From: Nipponacmea schrenckii
Taxonomy: Eukaryota > Mollusca > Gastropoda > Lottiidae
Assembly (NCBI GenBank): GCA_030562195.1
Contig: CM060199.1
Coordinates: forward strand, 30,462,338 to 30,526,337
Direction of reading: 5' to 3'
DNA length: 64,000 nt
Of this stretch, positions 36,906 through 49,400 are shown in pieces. The notes under the pieces are model-generated. The model made no database searches and had not been told where the DNA came from. It saw only the letters and a list, made by a program, of their open reading frames with translations. The number at the start of each line of letters is the position of its first letter. Within the stretch, counting starts at the first letter, position 1. The translations under genes were made by a program, and so were the position numbers.

Positions 36906-37929
36906 TGAAAAGTGTGGTCAGATAGAGAAGTTTCAAAACTTCAGTGGCATCAAATTGTACATATTGGTACCAGGTTTCACAGGAAACAAATTTGCATGTG
37001 TCAATGGAAAATTTTGTTGGCCCAATAGAATAAAAACATAATTTAAATCTTCCCTTAAGCAAATCTTTCAAGATTTCATAATTGTGAATTTCCAACATTT
37101 CCTGCTGAAAACTATGATAACCTTTATGGTTGCTCTTTATGATTGAAAAATCAAATACTTACCAATTTTAATAGAAAGACGGCAACTTAGTACCAGAATT
37201 ATTTGCAGAAAGAACAGAGAGCAGTTCAGCACAGGCATATTAACCAAGATCACCTCAACGTTGACGACATTATCCACATTCTGGTTGAGTTTGAGCTTAG
37301 TCCCATTAAACAACAATTCCTTTCGAAATTTCAATAATTGATTTAGAAAAAATGATTATCCATATCAATAACTCTGTCACCAAACAATGTAACATAACTT
37401 TGACTCCATGTTTTCATTCCTCCGAATCATCATTAATCCTTGTGAATGTATATAGTTGACAAAACAACACACGACACACTTATAAATCTTTCATGTAACC
37501 TCTTGAGGGAACTAAACGCCAATTACCAATGTTCTAAACTAAGTCGTTAGTACAATAGCGTGAATAAGGAAACTCAGTTTAAAATACGGTGTATGCTGTG
37601 TAACCGTTCAATATATAACAAAAACTAATTAAGCGTAAACTCGGATACATATTGAATATTGATCCTAATTGGCATGGTATACACAAACATCTATCGTTTT
37701 TTCCTGTTAACTAAAACAAGTATGTAAACAAGACTTTCTGTAAGTTCGGTTACCTTCCAAGTTTTTTTAAAAATAATGTTGGTTAATGATATTGATTTTT
37801 GGTAGAACCAACTATTGACATTGAATTCAGTTAATCTTTAATAACTATCCCATGAGGGAAGCGGTAAAATTTTCCAGGCTGTTTCTAAATAGTTTAAACT
37901 AATCTTTAGTTTCAATAATTTAAAAAAAG

Positions 37930-39130
37930 GATAGTTTTCAGGCAATAAAATACGCCTGGCAGCTTGGTTTAATCATTAATTAATAAAAAAAAAACTTCAT
38001 TAAGCGTTTAACCGGATTCTATTAAATTTTATTAAAATCCTTAAATTGGCATGGTTTACACCAAAAATCTATCTTTTTTCCTGTTAACAAAACCCAAAAG
38101 TTGTAAAACCGAAAACTTTTCTGTTTAAGTTTGATTACCCTTTCCCAAAACTTTTTTTTAAAAAAAAAATGTTGGTTAGGGAATTGACTCTCAAAAGGTT
38201 TAGAACCCAAATTTAATTGACTGTTAAATTTCCCAAGTTAATCTTTAAATTAACTATCCTTTGATAATGGGTAAAATTTTAGGTTACAAAACCTTGGGGC
38301 AGGGAATCTTAAATGCTGTTTCAAAATCGTAAAATTTTAAAAGTATTCTGTTTGTCTTTCAAATATAATTTAAAATAAAAAACCCTTTTTCAGGAAAAGT
38401 TTAATATTTATAACCCCCATCTGGCAGAAATTTTTTTTAAAATTTTAAAAATTGGGAATTTTAACACAAAAAAACAGAAAAATTGAAGATTCTTTTCATC
38501 CAAAAAATCGTCAAAATCCATTAAAAAGTTGTAGCTTCTTTTGCTTTAACTAATATAACTCAATAACTCAAAACCTGTTCGTGAAAAAATTGAACCTCCC
38601 CCTTTTATGAAGCCATGCTCCACCAAGTTTTATCCAAAATCTTTGAAAATTGTAACTTCTATTGCACCCAAAAAACAATAATATGTTGATGCAAAATCGC
38701 AAAATCCTTAAAAACCGGTTCTTCTAAAAATCAATCCAAATTTAAATCTTAAACCTGCCGCCTTTTATAATTCCAATGCTCACACCAAGTTTTATTAAAA
38801 TCCATTGAAAATTGAAAGCTTCTGTTGTGTCTTTAACAAATATGGGGCAAGCGGCAATAACAAAAAAAACCTGTTTATCAAAAATCGAAACCTTTGACCG
38901 CCGTCTTATGAATCCCAAATGCTCCACCAAGTTTTTTTAAACAATCCATTGAAAATTGTAGCTTCTATAGTGTCTTTAGCAAATATAGGCAGGGGGAAAT
39001 AACTAAAAAACTGTTCATCTAAAAATCGTCAAAATCGAACTTGACCATCGTCTTATCAATTCCAATGCTCACACCAAGTTTTATTAAACTCCATTGAAAA
39101 TTGTAGCTTTTATAGTGTCTACAACAAATA
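37930..39130 (+). mobile_element. Highly decayed mollusc microsatellite-bearing repeat
   Basis: Starts 'gatagttttcaggcaataaaatacgcctggcagc'. It then has several ~150-bp blocks with 'aatgctcacaccaagttttattaaaatccattgaaaattgtagcttct'. The right end with its microsatellite is not recognisable. This is the oldest-looking copy in the window. Confidence 0.65.
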
Positions 39131-40384
39131 TTGAGAAATATGTATAATTCCTAGAGGCTGATCTGTTCAAAATGAAAAAGTATGGATGTTTCGATTCTCT
39201 AATTTGCATCAAAAATCTCACGAGATTCTTTTTTATATAGTGTTTTGTGGAAATTTGACCAAAATAATCTAAGAAGTTGATAAAAGTCTTACTGACAATC
39301 AAAATTCAAAGGTCCAAAAGAATATCCTCAGAAATAGTAATCAAGTTTAATTGATTGTTAATATCAAATGAATCAGAATTAGGAAGTGTATAACGATTCC
39401 TCTAGATTATGGATTATGTGTGGCATTCTGAGAAAATAAACATCCAGATTTTAATTTTAATCATATTTATCAATACTAGAAGCCATTTGAAGAAAGTAAA
39501 AGAAGATTTCTATTATCAGTGTTTATTTTTAAAGATCAATATGAAGAATAGGTTACTGTTTGATTGTATATCAATAAATCAATAGTGGTGAGATACGTTT
39601 GATTATGTTTGAAAGTTTCCTCTATCAGATTGACAATATCCTTTGTAGAAAAAACTATTAAAGATAACCATAAAACACAGGAAATGAACATCAGATGTAC
39701 AAACTGACAACCACTGGTAATCACTATTGTAACAGAACAACAATATTGTGTAATTTTCTGCTTTTAAATGGGTTTCATTGAAAAAATATCACGTTTCCAT
39801 AGAAGAATAAATAGAAGACACCCTGTGTATGGTGTCATTAATCAGACATACGTCTACCTGTCTTGCCAGTTCACCCTATCACACATTCAGATAATGATCT
39901 TAACAGGCCAGTCACTGTGAATCTGGCAATACAAATATAATATCAAGATTGGACGGTTGGTTGATGACTAATAAACTTCACTTCCAGCAGTTATCACTAC
40001 CTATTGATATTATCTAAATTTATCAAATTACATAAAAATAGTTTGTACCCCTACTTCATTTCTAATAAAATAAAAAATATGATTGTTATACATTTTCCAG
40101 CAAAAATAGAAGTCTGAATGCATCTAATTCTATTTTTCAATTCAGATGCTTCATTAAAGGTTTGTGACTATGGCATGCCAACAGATGTGTTGTTTTTTAA
40201 TCTTAACTGGACAGATTTCTTCCTTCAAAGTCAAGCTGCCCCCTTAATGTACCAAGGAATGGTTGTTTGGTTAGTAATGCAAAAGTAACGTAGCAATGTT
40301 CTCTTTCCATAAACCATTGGTAATACCATAAAAGGGGAGGTAATAAACAAAGCACAATTTTGCAATCATAATGTTCATAAGGTA
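39131..40384. other. 3' flank of the asparaginase gene, no gene seen
   Basis: AT-rich, with no recognised coding exon. It should include the 3' untranslated region immediately below 40385. Confidence 0.4.
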
Positions 40385-42015
40385 TCATTTTATCAAATCC
40401 AATGCTTTAAAAACACCAGACACATCATCCTTATACACTTTGTCATGTTGGAATATTCTACAATTCATTGCAATAAATGTATTTTCATCTGTCATAGTTC
40501 TTAAAGCACCTAAAGCAAATCCAATATTGAATTCTGCATCTGAGTCCTTAAATGTTTCAGGCAAGAAGGAACCAGTCAGTATAATGATTTTGTTACAATG
40601 AACACCTGCCAAATATTGAGCTGTCTTGATCATTGTGTCTGTACCATGAGTGATTAAGATTTTCTTTTCCTCTGACTTTCTACAGGTTTCCAGTAATATT
40701 TTCCTGAAAAATACAAAGCAGAAGACCAGTTGATAGAAGCCAACATAAGACAATAAATACACGGCACTGAGGTTCAGAGGCGTTGATTGATTGCATATGG
40801 GGCAGTTTCTTTCCAAAGTTTGTTTTCAGAACGTTGATAACTGTGCATTTAGATACCAAAGTTAAGAATTAAATGAAAGGATTGTCCAGACTTTGGGGTT
40901 TGTAGTATGGGAACTGATTGTGAACAACTCACTACAAAAATTGGGGAAATGTCAATACCTTCTGCAAAAACCATTTTCTGCTCTGCAATCAGCAAGTGAT
41001 AACAGCGCTAGTTATACCGGTAAAGCCACTTTGCCAGTTACTGATAGTTAACCCTTTATATGACACAGCAAACCAGGAGAAACACAGAGCGTTTGGAGAA
41101 CGTTTATTGTTGAAGGAACATGGAGAACTAAGACAAGGGAGATAATTGCAAATGAAGAGAGACGCTACTAATTGTGGCTCATGACAATACGAAGCCACAA
41201 ACATCAATACCTGCGCAGAAGTCTACTAATGGACTGGACCAGGTGTAAAACCCAAGAAAACTTACCTGTCATCATCAGTCATCTCTTGACTATCTTTCTT
41301 ACAAACAGAAACGAAGCGAACAGAATCTGTCAAATGATGACGATGTAATATTTTCATTACTGCAGATTCACCAATTTCGAATGAATAACCATTATTCCTT
41401 TTGGGATACCCCTTATCAATAGTACCTGAAAAATGGGTCTTCTTAAAAGAATTGTCTTTTCTATCATATTTCTTTCTGTTCCAAACCCAGTTCACTTTTT
41501 TGAACAATGGATGTCATTCTATCATCCCTTCAGCACATCTGTATTTATTGATAAAGGTGTGTGATTTTTATGATGATGTATGACACATTGTAACTTTTTA
41601 ATTTCTCTCATTGACACTGAATGACTTGACACTAATTCAATTGGACCAATAAGATACTGAACAGTTTTGTGAAACATTATCACATGAAAGAGGTGGAACC
41701 TTTAAAACTGCAGGATTGAGAGGAATACATTAATTTAAGCAAAGGTGAAGGTCAATTGGCCAGTCAAAGCATCACATTGTCTTCATTCCTGACATGCAGC
41801 AGCTGAAATCAACTGGATAAGAATCATGGATTGCATCTGCTCATTTGACTATGCAAATTTTAGTTGCAGGTGTCCTCAGATTCTCCTGTGTGCATTCAGC
41901 CGCTGGTCCTAGAAAATTCTGTTGGTTTCAGATTCTGATTGTTACAAGCATGTCTAAGCCCCTTTTTATACTGACCTCCAGTTTGAATTATCAAAATGTT
42001 GTCCATCTGTAATCT
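40385..42015 (-). CDS. Compact L-asparaginase-domain protein or module (3 exons)
   Basis: Exons 41976-42015 (ATG at 42006), 41266-41425 and 40385-40703 are joined by GT/AG introns in phase. From that ATG the product is 169 residues. It has the N-terminal asparaginase fold motifs: TGGTI with the first catalytic Thr (T12), a Tyr near residue 24, HGTDTM (T85, D86), ILTGS..P....SDAEFN, and a Lys (K155) in VYKD that lines up with the catalytic lysine. Predicted reaction: hydrolysis of L-asparagine or a related amide. It ends after this domain and lacks the C-terminal domain of ordinary ~330-residue asparaginases. Short stand-alone versions are known to me mainly from bacteria. The splice acceptor at 42016 is in phase 0 with the THAP exons upstream, so this is probably the C-terminal half of a fusion. 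The alternative is a separate gene with a 5' untranslated exon. Confidence 0.88.
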
Positions 42016-42354
42016 CTAAAAGAAGAAGTTATAATTGAAATAAAGTTTATAACTATTAAAATATGATAAAAGAACTTATTTTGAAGAAAACACTAATAAA
42101 ATGGCTTGCTGATTGACCCTTGCATTATTTTCTCTGGGTGATCTTAGTTAATTTTTTTTATTTAAGACAATGATATAATATTGATAAGTTGACCTTGAAA
42201 ATTCTTCCCACTGATAACTAAATATGATAAACCTACTTTTACCAAAGGCTCAAAAAGAAAAAACAGATATCACCCTTGTAGTTTAGAAAAAGATCTTGTA
42301 GACCAACATGATGGCCCCTAAGGAAGACTGCCTCTTAGAAAATAATAGCTCTTA

Positions 42355-42765
42355 AGGCCTGTTTATACTGAGGGCCAACGCGACAGCAAATGCGGCCACT
42401 GCGACTTTAAGAGTGACTTTCCGCACGAAACATTGTTTGTATTAAAAGCGGCGGTATGTGCGGTAATTCACAGGTGAAACAAGCTCATTTATGAGTTGTC
42501 CTATTTGTTTCCATATTTCCTTCTTCTTGTCGATATCTTTAAAGTCCCTGCGACTTTTATCATAAATAATGGGATGCTTCTCGATTAACAGAATCAGCTC
42601 TTCTGTTTTGTCTCCTGCCATGACGAAGCAGTTGCCAAAAGTGAACTGACACAGCAAGGTGTGACTTTTGACCCCACACTCTGATTGGCTGATGAAAATA
42701 GTTCGCGAGGACTTCTAATAAAAATTCGCTTTGGAGGCAATCTCTGCAGTTAGTATAAACAACCT
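42355..42765. mobile_element. Short DNA transposon relic carrying a MADF-like exon
   Basis: The ends AGGCCTGTTTATACT and AGTATAAACAACCT are imperfect inverted repeats, in an intron between the THAP and asparaginase exons. On the minus strand a frame from 42621 reads MAGDKTEELILLIEKHPIIYD and on to KKEIWKQIG, which resembles the first helices of a MADF/Myb-SANT DNA-binding domain. The second half is missing before the stop near 42442. GCG-rich inner ends and a MADF-like protein suggest the PIF/Harbinger group. A 3-bp TTA/TAA duplication was not clear. Confidence 0.5.
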
Positions 42766-42910
42766 CAGTTAAAATCAAGTTAGATTCCCTAACATGGCTA
42801 ATTAGAGTAATCTTTGTCCTCACTGATGTCACACAATCCTTATAATTTGATAAATATCCATAAAACAAAGTCATTACCCATAAAACTTAAGTAACTATTT
42901 AAAAACTTAC

Positions 42911-44093
42911 ATCTGTCAATGTTCTTGTGTTGATATCTGAGTTATCATGCTGGTATAACTTGGTTGAGGGTGAAGCAGAATAACTGTGGTCAACTGTTGG
43001 CATCTACAAAATTAAACTCATATTTAAATACTATTAAATAGCCTTAAGATAACCTGCAATTGATTTAAACAAAATAGACCCAACAAGAGAATTATGTATA
43101 GCCTAATGGGGAACATTCATGAAGCATATTAATCATTTAGTTTAAGAACTATATCACATCCTGAAATTTTGTCATCTAGATCTTGTACACAAGTACAACC
43201 ACTTAGATGGATACTTGCTGATCTGTCCGTCCTCTCATATAGGTTATAGCTCTGGTTAAAGCAGAATTGATCAATATACTATGATAATTACCTGAATACA
43301 ATATTTTTCTTCTGTCTTCATTGGGATATTCAACACTGTTTTCTTTCTCCTAGTGCGTGGTTTGTGCTGCAAAGTTTTCTGTGATGTTGGATTTGAGGGA
43401 TTTGGGAGATCTGAGAAAATAGTCGGAATAGCATTCCAAACCAGCTTATCTCTCTTGTCATTCATAAATACATGTGGCTCAAAATGACTGCAGCAGATTC
43501 TGCAGTTAGCATTAAGGTATGAAGTTGATTTTTTTTCTAAATCCTTCCGTCTGCAGTTTATCACCCATCTTTTACACCTTTTGTTACAAAAGAAAAGAAA
43601 TATATCTAGTTGACTTAGGGTCACACTACCGAAACAAAGTAAAACTTATTACATTAGTATAATTATATTCAATAATTAACATTTACACTTTTCCAGTTCT
43701 CCATACCAAAGAACTGTTAGTCAATTCAGTCTTAACCTAATTCTGATTCGATTTACTGAAAAATGTGCCAAAACAGTAGGAACATCAGACATCATGTCAA
43801 GGATCACTTAAAAAAATAATACTAGTCTTGAGTACTATGCTTAATGATTTCTTCTTTTAAATCATGACATTATTGTCAATATCAACATAGGCCTAGCCCA
43901 TTTTTAATTAATTTCTGGTAGGCCAACTAATTGTCAGAGATCACAATGCTGCAGTAACTTAAATATTTCTTTACCTGTCCGGAGCATTGGGGAATCGGAA
44001 AAAGTGAAGTTGGGGATGCCGTTTCTTAGAATTAAAACAATTTGTTGCACAACAGTAGGAGCCGCTACTCTGACTGCTCTGAAGTGTAGTCAT
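42911..44093 (-). CDS. THAP-domain protein (N-terminal part of probable fusion)
   Basis: Exons 43975-44093 (ATG at 44093), 43292-43577 and 42911-43003 join in phase. The first two encode a THAP zinc finger, a C2CH module that binds specific DNA. C15 or C14 and C19 lie in YCCATNC, then HFFRFP, KRW with the conserved Trp, the C-x2-H of ICCSHFE, and NAIPTIF with the conserved Pro. A Lys/Arg-rich stretch (PRTRRKK) follows and may be a nuclear localisation signal. The third exon is a 31-residue Ser/Thr/Asp-rich linker ending at a clean GTAAGT in phase 0. No stop codon closes this frame by itself. The next acceptor in phase is that of the asparaginase exon at 42015, giving a 338-residue fusion. THAP domains often derive from P-element transposases. 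Confidence 0.82.
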
Positions 44094-44189
44094 TTTGTTC
44101 CCTTTTTTATGCTACGCGAACACCCCGGCCACATGATGGCGCTATGGTCAATGAAAAATCTTTCCAAATAAATCAAGGCTTGGTGGATT

Positions 44190-44325
44190 CGAGGTTTGTT
44201 TAATACGTTTAAACGGCGGAGGTGCGGAAAATACCAGGTTTTTGGTGCCTAGTTCTTCTGTTTCCCCCTGCCATAAGTGTGTCCAAATACTATCAGAGGC
44301 TAGAAATAGAGGCAGCAAGTTTCGG
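44190..44325. mobile_element. MITE fragment, GTCCGAAATTTGCTGACTCT family, copy 2
   Basis: Contains 'gattcgaggtttgtttaatacg', 'aggtgcggaaaataccaggtttt' and ends 'agaggctagaaatagaggcagcaagtttcggac', matching the right half of the element at 23433-23764. The left end is missing. Confidence 0.55.
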
Positions 44326-46415
44326 ACTACTTTTGTGTCGAGGTTTATCAGTTGTTTCTTTATAACGTCTGGATAACAGTTCTTTATTTACTATTAATAT
44401 TGACAATAATGTCTGTTGGCTCATTTCTACTCAACAGAAACAGTTATTTACCCAATTTTCCTCAGACACCAAGGTTTTTGATCAAAAGAGCAGAGGTAAG
44501 AGCAGTTTGCCATTGTCTAAAAGGCTCATTATGGACTTTCGATTTCATTCCAAATGTCTTATGTTATCATACTGATAGGTATTTTCATTATCATTCGGCC
44601 TATTTATAAATATTTACTATTTATACTTGCTTTAGTCATACACAGTCATATTGACAATGTTGTCTACTGTCAGTGGACTACCAGTCAGTGTCAGTGGTTT
44701 CTTCTTCTATTTTAAGTGGTTTCTTCCTCTATTTTGTTTTCTCCCTGAAAATTTCTTGTTAGTTAAAAACCTGTTAAAATTGATCGATTTTTGTGATGAA
44801 TAGACCATCGCATCATAGTAATGAATCAAGGCCATGATAGATAGCCTATATAATTAGGGCATTAATAAATAAGATAACATATAAGTATCATATAAAATCA
44901 CATTGGACTTGTTCAACATGGCCTTTTATTTTGCTTCATTGTAACCTTAAAAGGCCTGTCCCAAAGGTAGTATGCTTAATCAATCAAAGTGTGTCATGTA
45001 AAACTTGTGGGATAGCTAAACTCAAAAAGGCTGTCAGCCATATTGCTTTAGTTTGAGTACCATAGATGAAGTATTGGCATCAAATACAAGAGCTTATTAG
45101 TTAGGGATCGAATTATAACATCTAGTCCAAAACTTACTGACTCTATTCCCAGCCTCTGATAGCTATTTGGGCAGATATGGCTTGGGGAGATTCAAGGTAT
45201 TTAAATACATTAAAAACCCTCCCCAGTAAGTTTTGGACTATATAACATACCGAATGAATCATTTCTCAATTGCTTTCTTGATGCTATGTCACAATTTTAA
45301 TAGAATAGCATACATTAACAATGTATGTAAACTTCTAAACTTCACTCATGAAGGCTGACATGCAGTGTGTAAATTTAAGAGCCTAATAAAACCAAGTCAC
45401 AGGATTATTGATATACAATACCCTAGTAAACTTAGACTAGAAATTGACAAAGTTTGGCAATTTTTCAACTCAACTTATTTTTTATCATAATGCCTATTAC
45501 TCCTTGCATAATCTTCTTAAGAAGAAAGAATGATTTAAAATCCTGAATAATGTTTTTGATTAGTAACTAATCTAGTATAACCATGTCTATTAAGGCTGAG
45601 AAAAAATGGAGATCAATTAAAACTTTTTCAGTTTTTAACAGGTATTTTGTATAAAAATCAGTTTATCAGCTTTGTCGTATAGCCTTGTGGATTCAAAAGG
45701 AGTTCAAGTGTCCACCTAAAATATTCAAATGTTAGTGTGAAAAACAAAAGTCAAGCTTTTAGTATTTCTGCCCTTATTTTGGTAATCTACTCCATAGCCT
45801 TCCCCCACACGTAGATGCTATTTTATATTGTTTTTAATAGGTAGCTTTTTAAAATCCTGTTATATTAGTTGTTATAGGGATACTCTGCCACTGAATCATT
45901 GGCTTAGGCCATAAGTAGAGTTTACTTATATAAAAGTCATGGATCACTTTACAATGTACCATAGTTGTTTGGTTCAGTCCTATTAAATAGGACATTTTTA
46001 GTTAACCATAGCATTTCAGAACAAGTTCATATTTCATTTTTGACATTGAAAAACAACTAGGAACTTGAATGATTTAGGCCAGTCTATTGAATAGTATAAG
46101 ATCATAGTAAATATATAAACCCATATTTGTTCACTTAAACATGTTTTTATGTATAGGGAATATGATGAATTGTTTTCTCAACCTTATAGGGTAACATCAG
46201 AATGTCCATTGAAAGCCTGATGAAAGTGCATTTCAGTAAATCCTTACATACTACAACAATTCCAGCGTTATATATGTTACATTTAGAAGATTTTTTCAGC
46301 ATATTTCATTGATATACAGTATGTAATGTCTTCAAACTACTTTTTAAAACTTATTTTATTTTGTAGTAAATCCATTAGATGTAAAGTGAGATCAAGACAA
46401 AACTCAGAGGTTGCC
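44326..46415. other. Upstream region between the THAP gene and KLHDC3
   Basis: No sure coding exon. A splice acceptor-like 'ttattttgtag' at 46366 precedes the KLHDC3 start exon, so KLHDC3 probably has a separate 5' untranslated exon in this stretch. A plausible candidate ends with the donor GCAGAG/GTAAGAG near 44494. One small MITE lies at 45122-45240. Confidence 0.4.
45122..45240. mobile_element. 119-bp MITE with 8-bp target duplication, copy 3 of family
   Basis: The perfect 17-bp ends TAGTCCAAAACTTACTG and CAGTAAGTTTTGGACTA are flanked by TATAACAT (45114-45121 and 45241-45248). An inner 'actctattcccagcctctgatag' ties it to the elements at 23433 and 44190. The 8-bp duplication suits a hAT-like source. 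Confidence 0.8.
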
Positions 46416-49400
46416 ATGCCTTTGTGGACAATTCACCTGGAAGGCGGTCCAAGGCGTGTCAATCATGCAGCAGTTGCTATTGGAGACAAGATTTATTCCT
46501 TTGGTGGATACTGTACAGGGGAAGATTATGATGTTACACGTCCCATGGATGTTCATATCTTACATACATGTAAGCTTAAGTATACTTAAAGCTCGGCTTC
46601 CTTTTCTAGGTCGTTTCTAACCAGATTAATTTTTTTATTTGTTAATTTTCCACATTACATCATGTGATGCTCATGGTTGTATATTGTCTCAACTTGGTTA
46701 TTATATGAGAGTTACTGATCTTGTTGTAGAACCATTTATAAGTTAGGCCAAAAATGCAGCAAAAGTGACCTTTATGAAATAGACTACAATTATTCTGCTG
46801 CGTTTGCATTAACCTTTGGGTGGTTCACTTGTTCTGACAAAAACTGTATATTAAAAATACTGGATCAAGTAACAGTGCATTATTCCTTCCGTCAGCCTGG
46901 TATAAGTATTGGAATGTTATATATTGTCTTTGGTGTGTCATTAAGTCATTACTGATTGACTTCCAAAATGTGTTAGTTAAGAGACCAAAACTTACACATT
47001 TACTGTCTACATGAGTTGTGATCTTGTTTGGAAATGTAGACATAAGAATAAATTCTACTTCTCCAACTTCATTATGTACGCAGGCTGAAAATAGATCTGT
47101 GTCTATTCATGAAACATGATTAATAATGTTTTTTTAGGTTCTGTTTTAACAATTCTGAGATATATTTTAGTTTGATATTAAGATGACTGTTTTTTTTTTA
47201 CTCTGTAACTAAGAATACAATAACTTGATAGTTGTACATTAGTTTGATTCCCATTTTTTAGGGAGTAAGGTGTCATGGATTCAAATTCCCCTAATGTTAT
47301 TTCTCTAATACTAGCTTACAAATTTCAATTTGGCCTAGAGTTATGTTCTAGTCCTTCTGTTTGATATATTTCAGTGTCACTGAGATGGAAGTTACTGCCA
47401 ACCCCTGATGAATCTAATGATATACCTTATCAAAGATATGGACATACAGCTGTAACCATGGCAGACTGTGCCTACATCTGGGGTGGTAGGAATGATAAAG
47501 ATGGTGCTTGTAATATTTTGTTTTGTTTTGATACTAGTGGGTATTTTCTTTCATAATGTTGATTATATGTTGGCAATTCAATCCCAACAAATCATTGTGC
47601 AAAGTTAACTAAGAAAGGATTGCGTAGTGTATTAATGAAGTAAGAATCAGCATGATACGAAACTACATCTGAATCTTACAGGGAAATAACATGGTTCAAT
47701 ACCATTTTGAATCTGTAGTTTGAAGTAAACCTAGAGAACTGTATTTCAGTTGACAGCAATGACATAAATATCAATATCTTTTAAATTTTGCTATCGGCTA
47801 CTTTTTACATGATGTACCCATTCTTCAGGTAATTTAAGCTGGTCTAAACCCACAGTCTATGGTAGAATACCAGGTGCTAGAGATGGTCATTCTGCCTGTT
47901 TAATTAACAATAAAATGTATATATTTGGTGGATTTGAAGAAGAGGTATGCTTATATTTAAATCTGGTAACAATTTATACACACATTGATATTGATCATGA
48001 AATATTTAATATGAGTTATTGCCCTTGTTCTTTAATTAGCTTTTAATTTCCAGCTTGTAAACATTCTAGATATTTCATTTATTTGTAATGATTGCTGTTC
48101 TGCTAATTGTCTGCAGTGGGCATATACGACTTGAACATGCAACATCGGTTAAGATATATATTTTTTATTTTTTCTAGATTGATCGATTCAACAACGAAAT
48201 TCATTTGTTTGATTTTAATTACATGTCATGGAGTTATGTTAAAACTCATGTAAGTAAATTGTCATTCCTGTTGTCAGTTTGATCTATCTAAAATCTGCCA
48301 CAAATGGAGCTATTTTAATTTCTGTTAGCAGTTTTTTAACCTCTACAAACACTTAATTGTGTCTCATTCATCAATAAGTAAAAACACATGGGAATATATC
48401 ATTGTATAAAATACTTTATAGAACATAAGTTTTAACACAATAGTCAATGAAGTTTTATCTGTCATGTCCGAGTGCTGTTTACTTTCTTAAAAAGCAAGTC
48501 AGAATGAATGTACCATTAGGTTTGATTTTATAGGGACAACCATCAAGATGGCGAGATTTCCATACAGCAGTGGGTTTAGAGAATATAATGTATATATTTG
48601 GTGGTAGGAGTGATGAAGGTGGTGATATTTTTACTAATCATGAAATATATTGTAATAAAGTTCAGACTTTTAATACGATTACAAATACCTGGAGTCAATT
48701 ACCTGTAACGCATGGTGCTATTCCTAAGGGACGTAGAAGTCACTCTGCATGTAAGTAACATAATGTATATATTATATATTAAGTGTGGAAACCTAGAAGG
48801 GGATCATGTAAATAAATGAAAACAATCTACATGGTCAAAGTTACTCTTATATCCTTACATATCTTATATTAAGAATTTAATGTATAAATTTGTTAATCTG
48901 TTATTTTATTATGTTCATATTTGTTATTATTTTATAGTTTTACAGCAAGGATTAATGTATAATACATACTGTTTTTGTTATTACATCAAAAGGATTCAAA
49001 TCAAGGATTTGATTTATTTGTTATTATTTTATTGTTACATATCAAGGATTAATGTATAATACATACTGTTTTTGTTATTACATCAAAAGGATTAGATATG
49101 TATATATTATAGTATGAAATCAAGGATTGATGTATAATACATACTGTTTTTGTTATTGCATCAAAAGGATTAGATATTTATATATTATAGTATGAAATCA
49201 AGGATTATTGTATAATACATACTGTTTTTGGATTAGATATGTATATATTATAGTATGAAATCAAGGATTTTATTTATTTGTTATTATTTTATAGTTACAT
49301 ATCAAGGATTAATGTATAATACATACTCTTTTTGTGATTAAATCAAAAGGAATAGATATGTATATATTATAGTATAAAATCAAGGATTTGATTTATTTGT

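Noticed and set aside
42442..42657. MADF-like frame as a stand-alone gene
   Set aside because: The domain stops half way, with no convincing donor, and lies between transposon-like inverted ends.
44352..44609. 85-codon frame as a gene
   Set aside because: No domain. A good splice donor inside it suggests part of a 5' untranslated exon at most.
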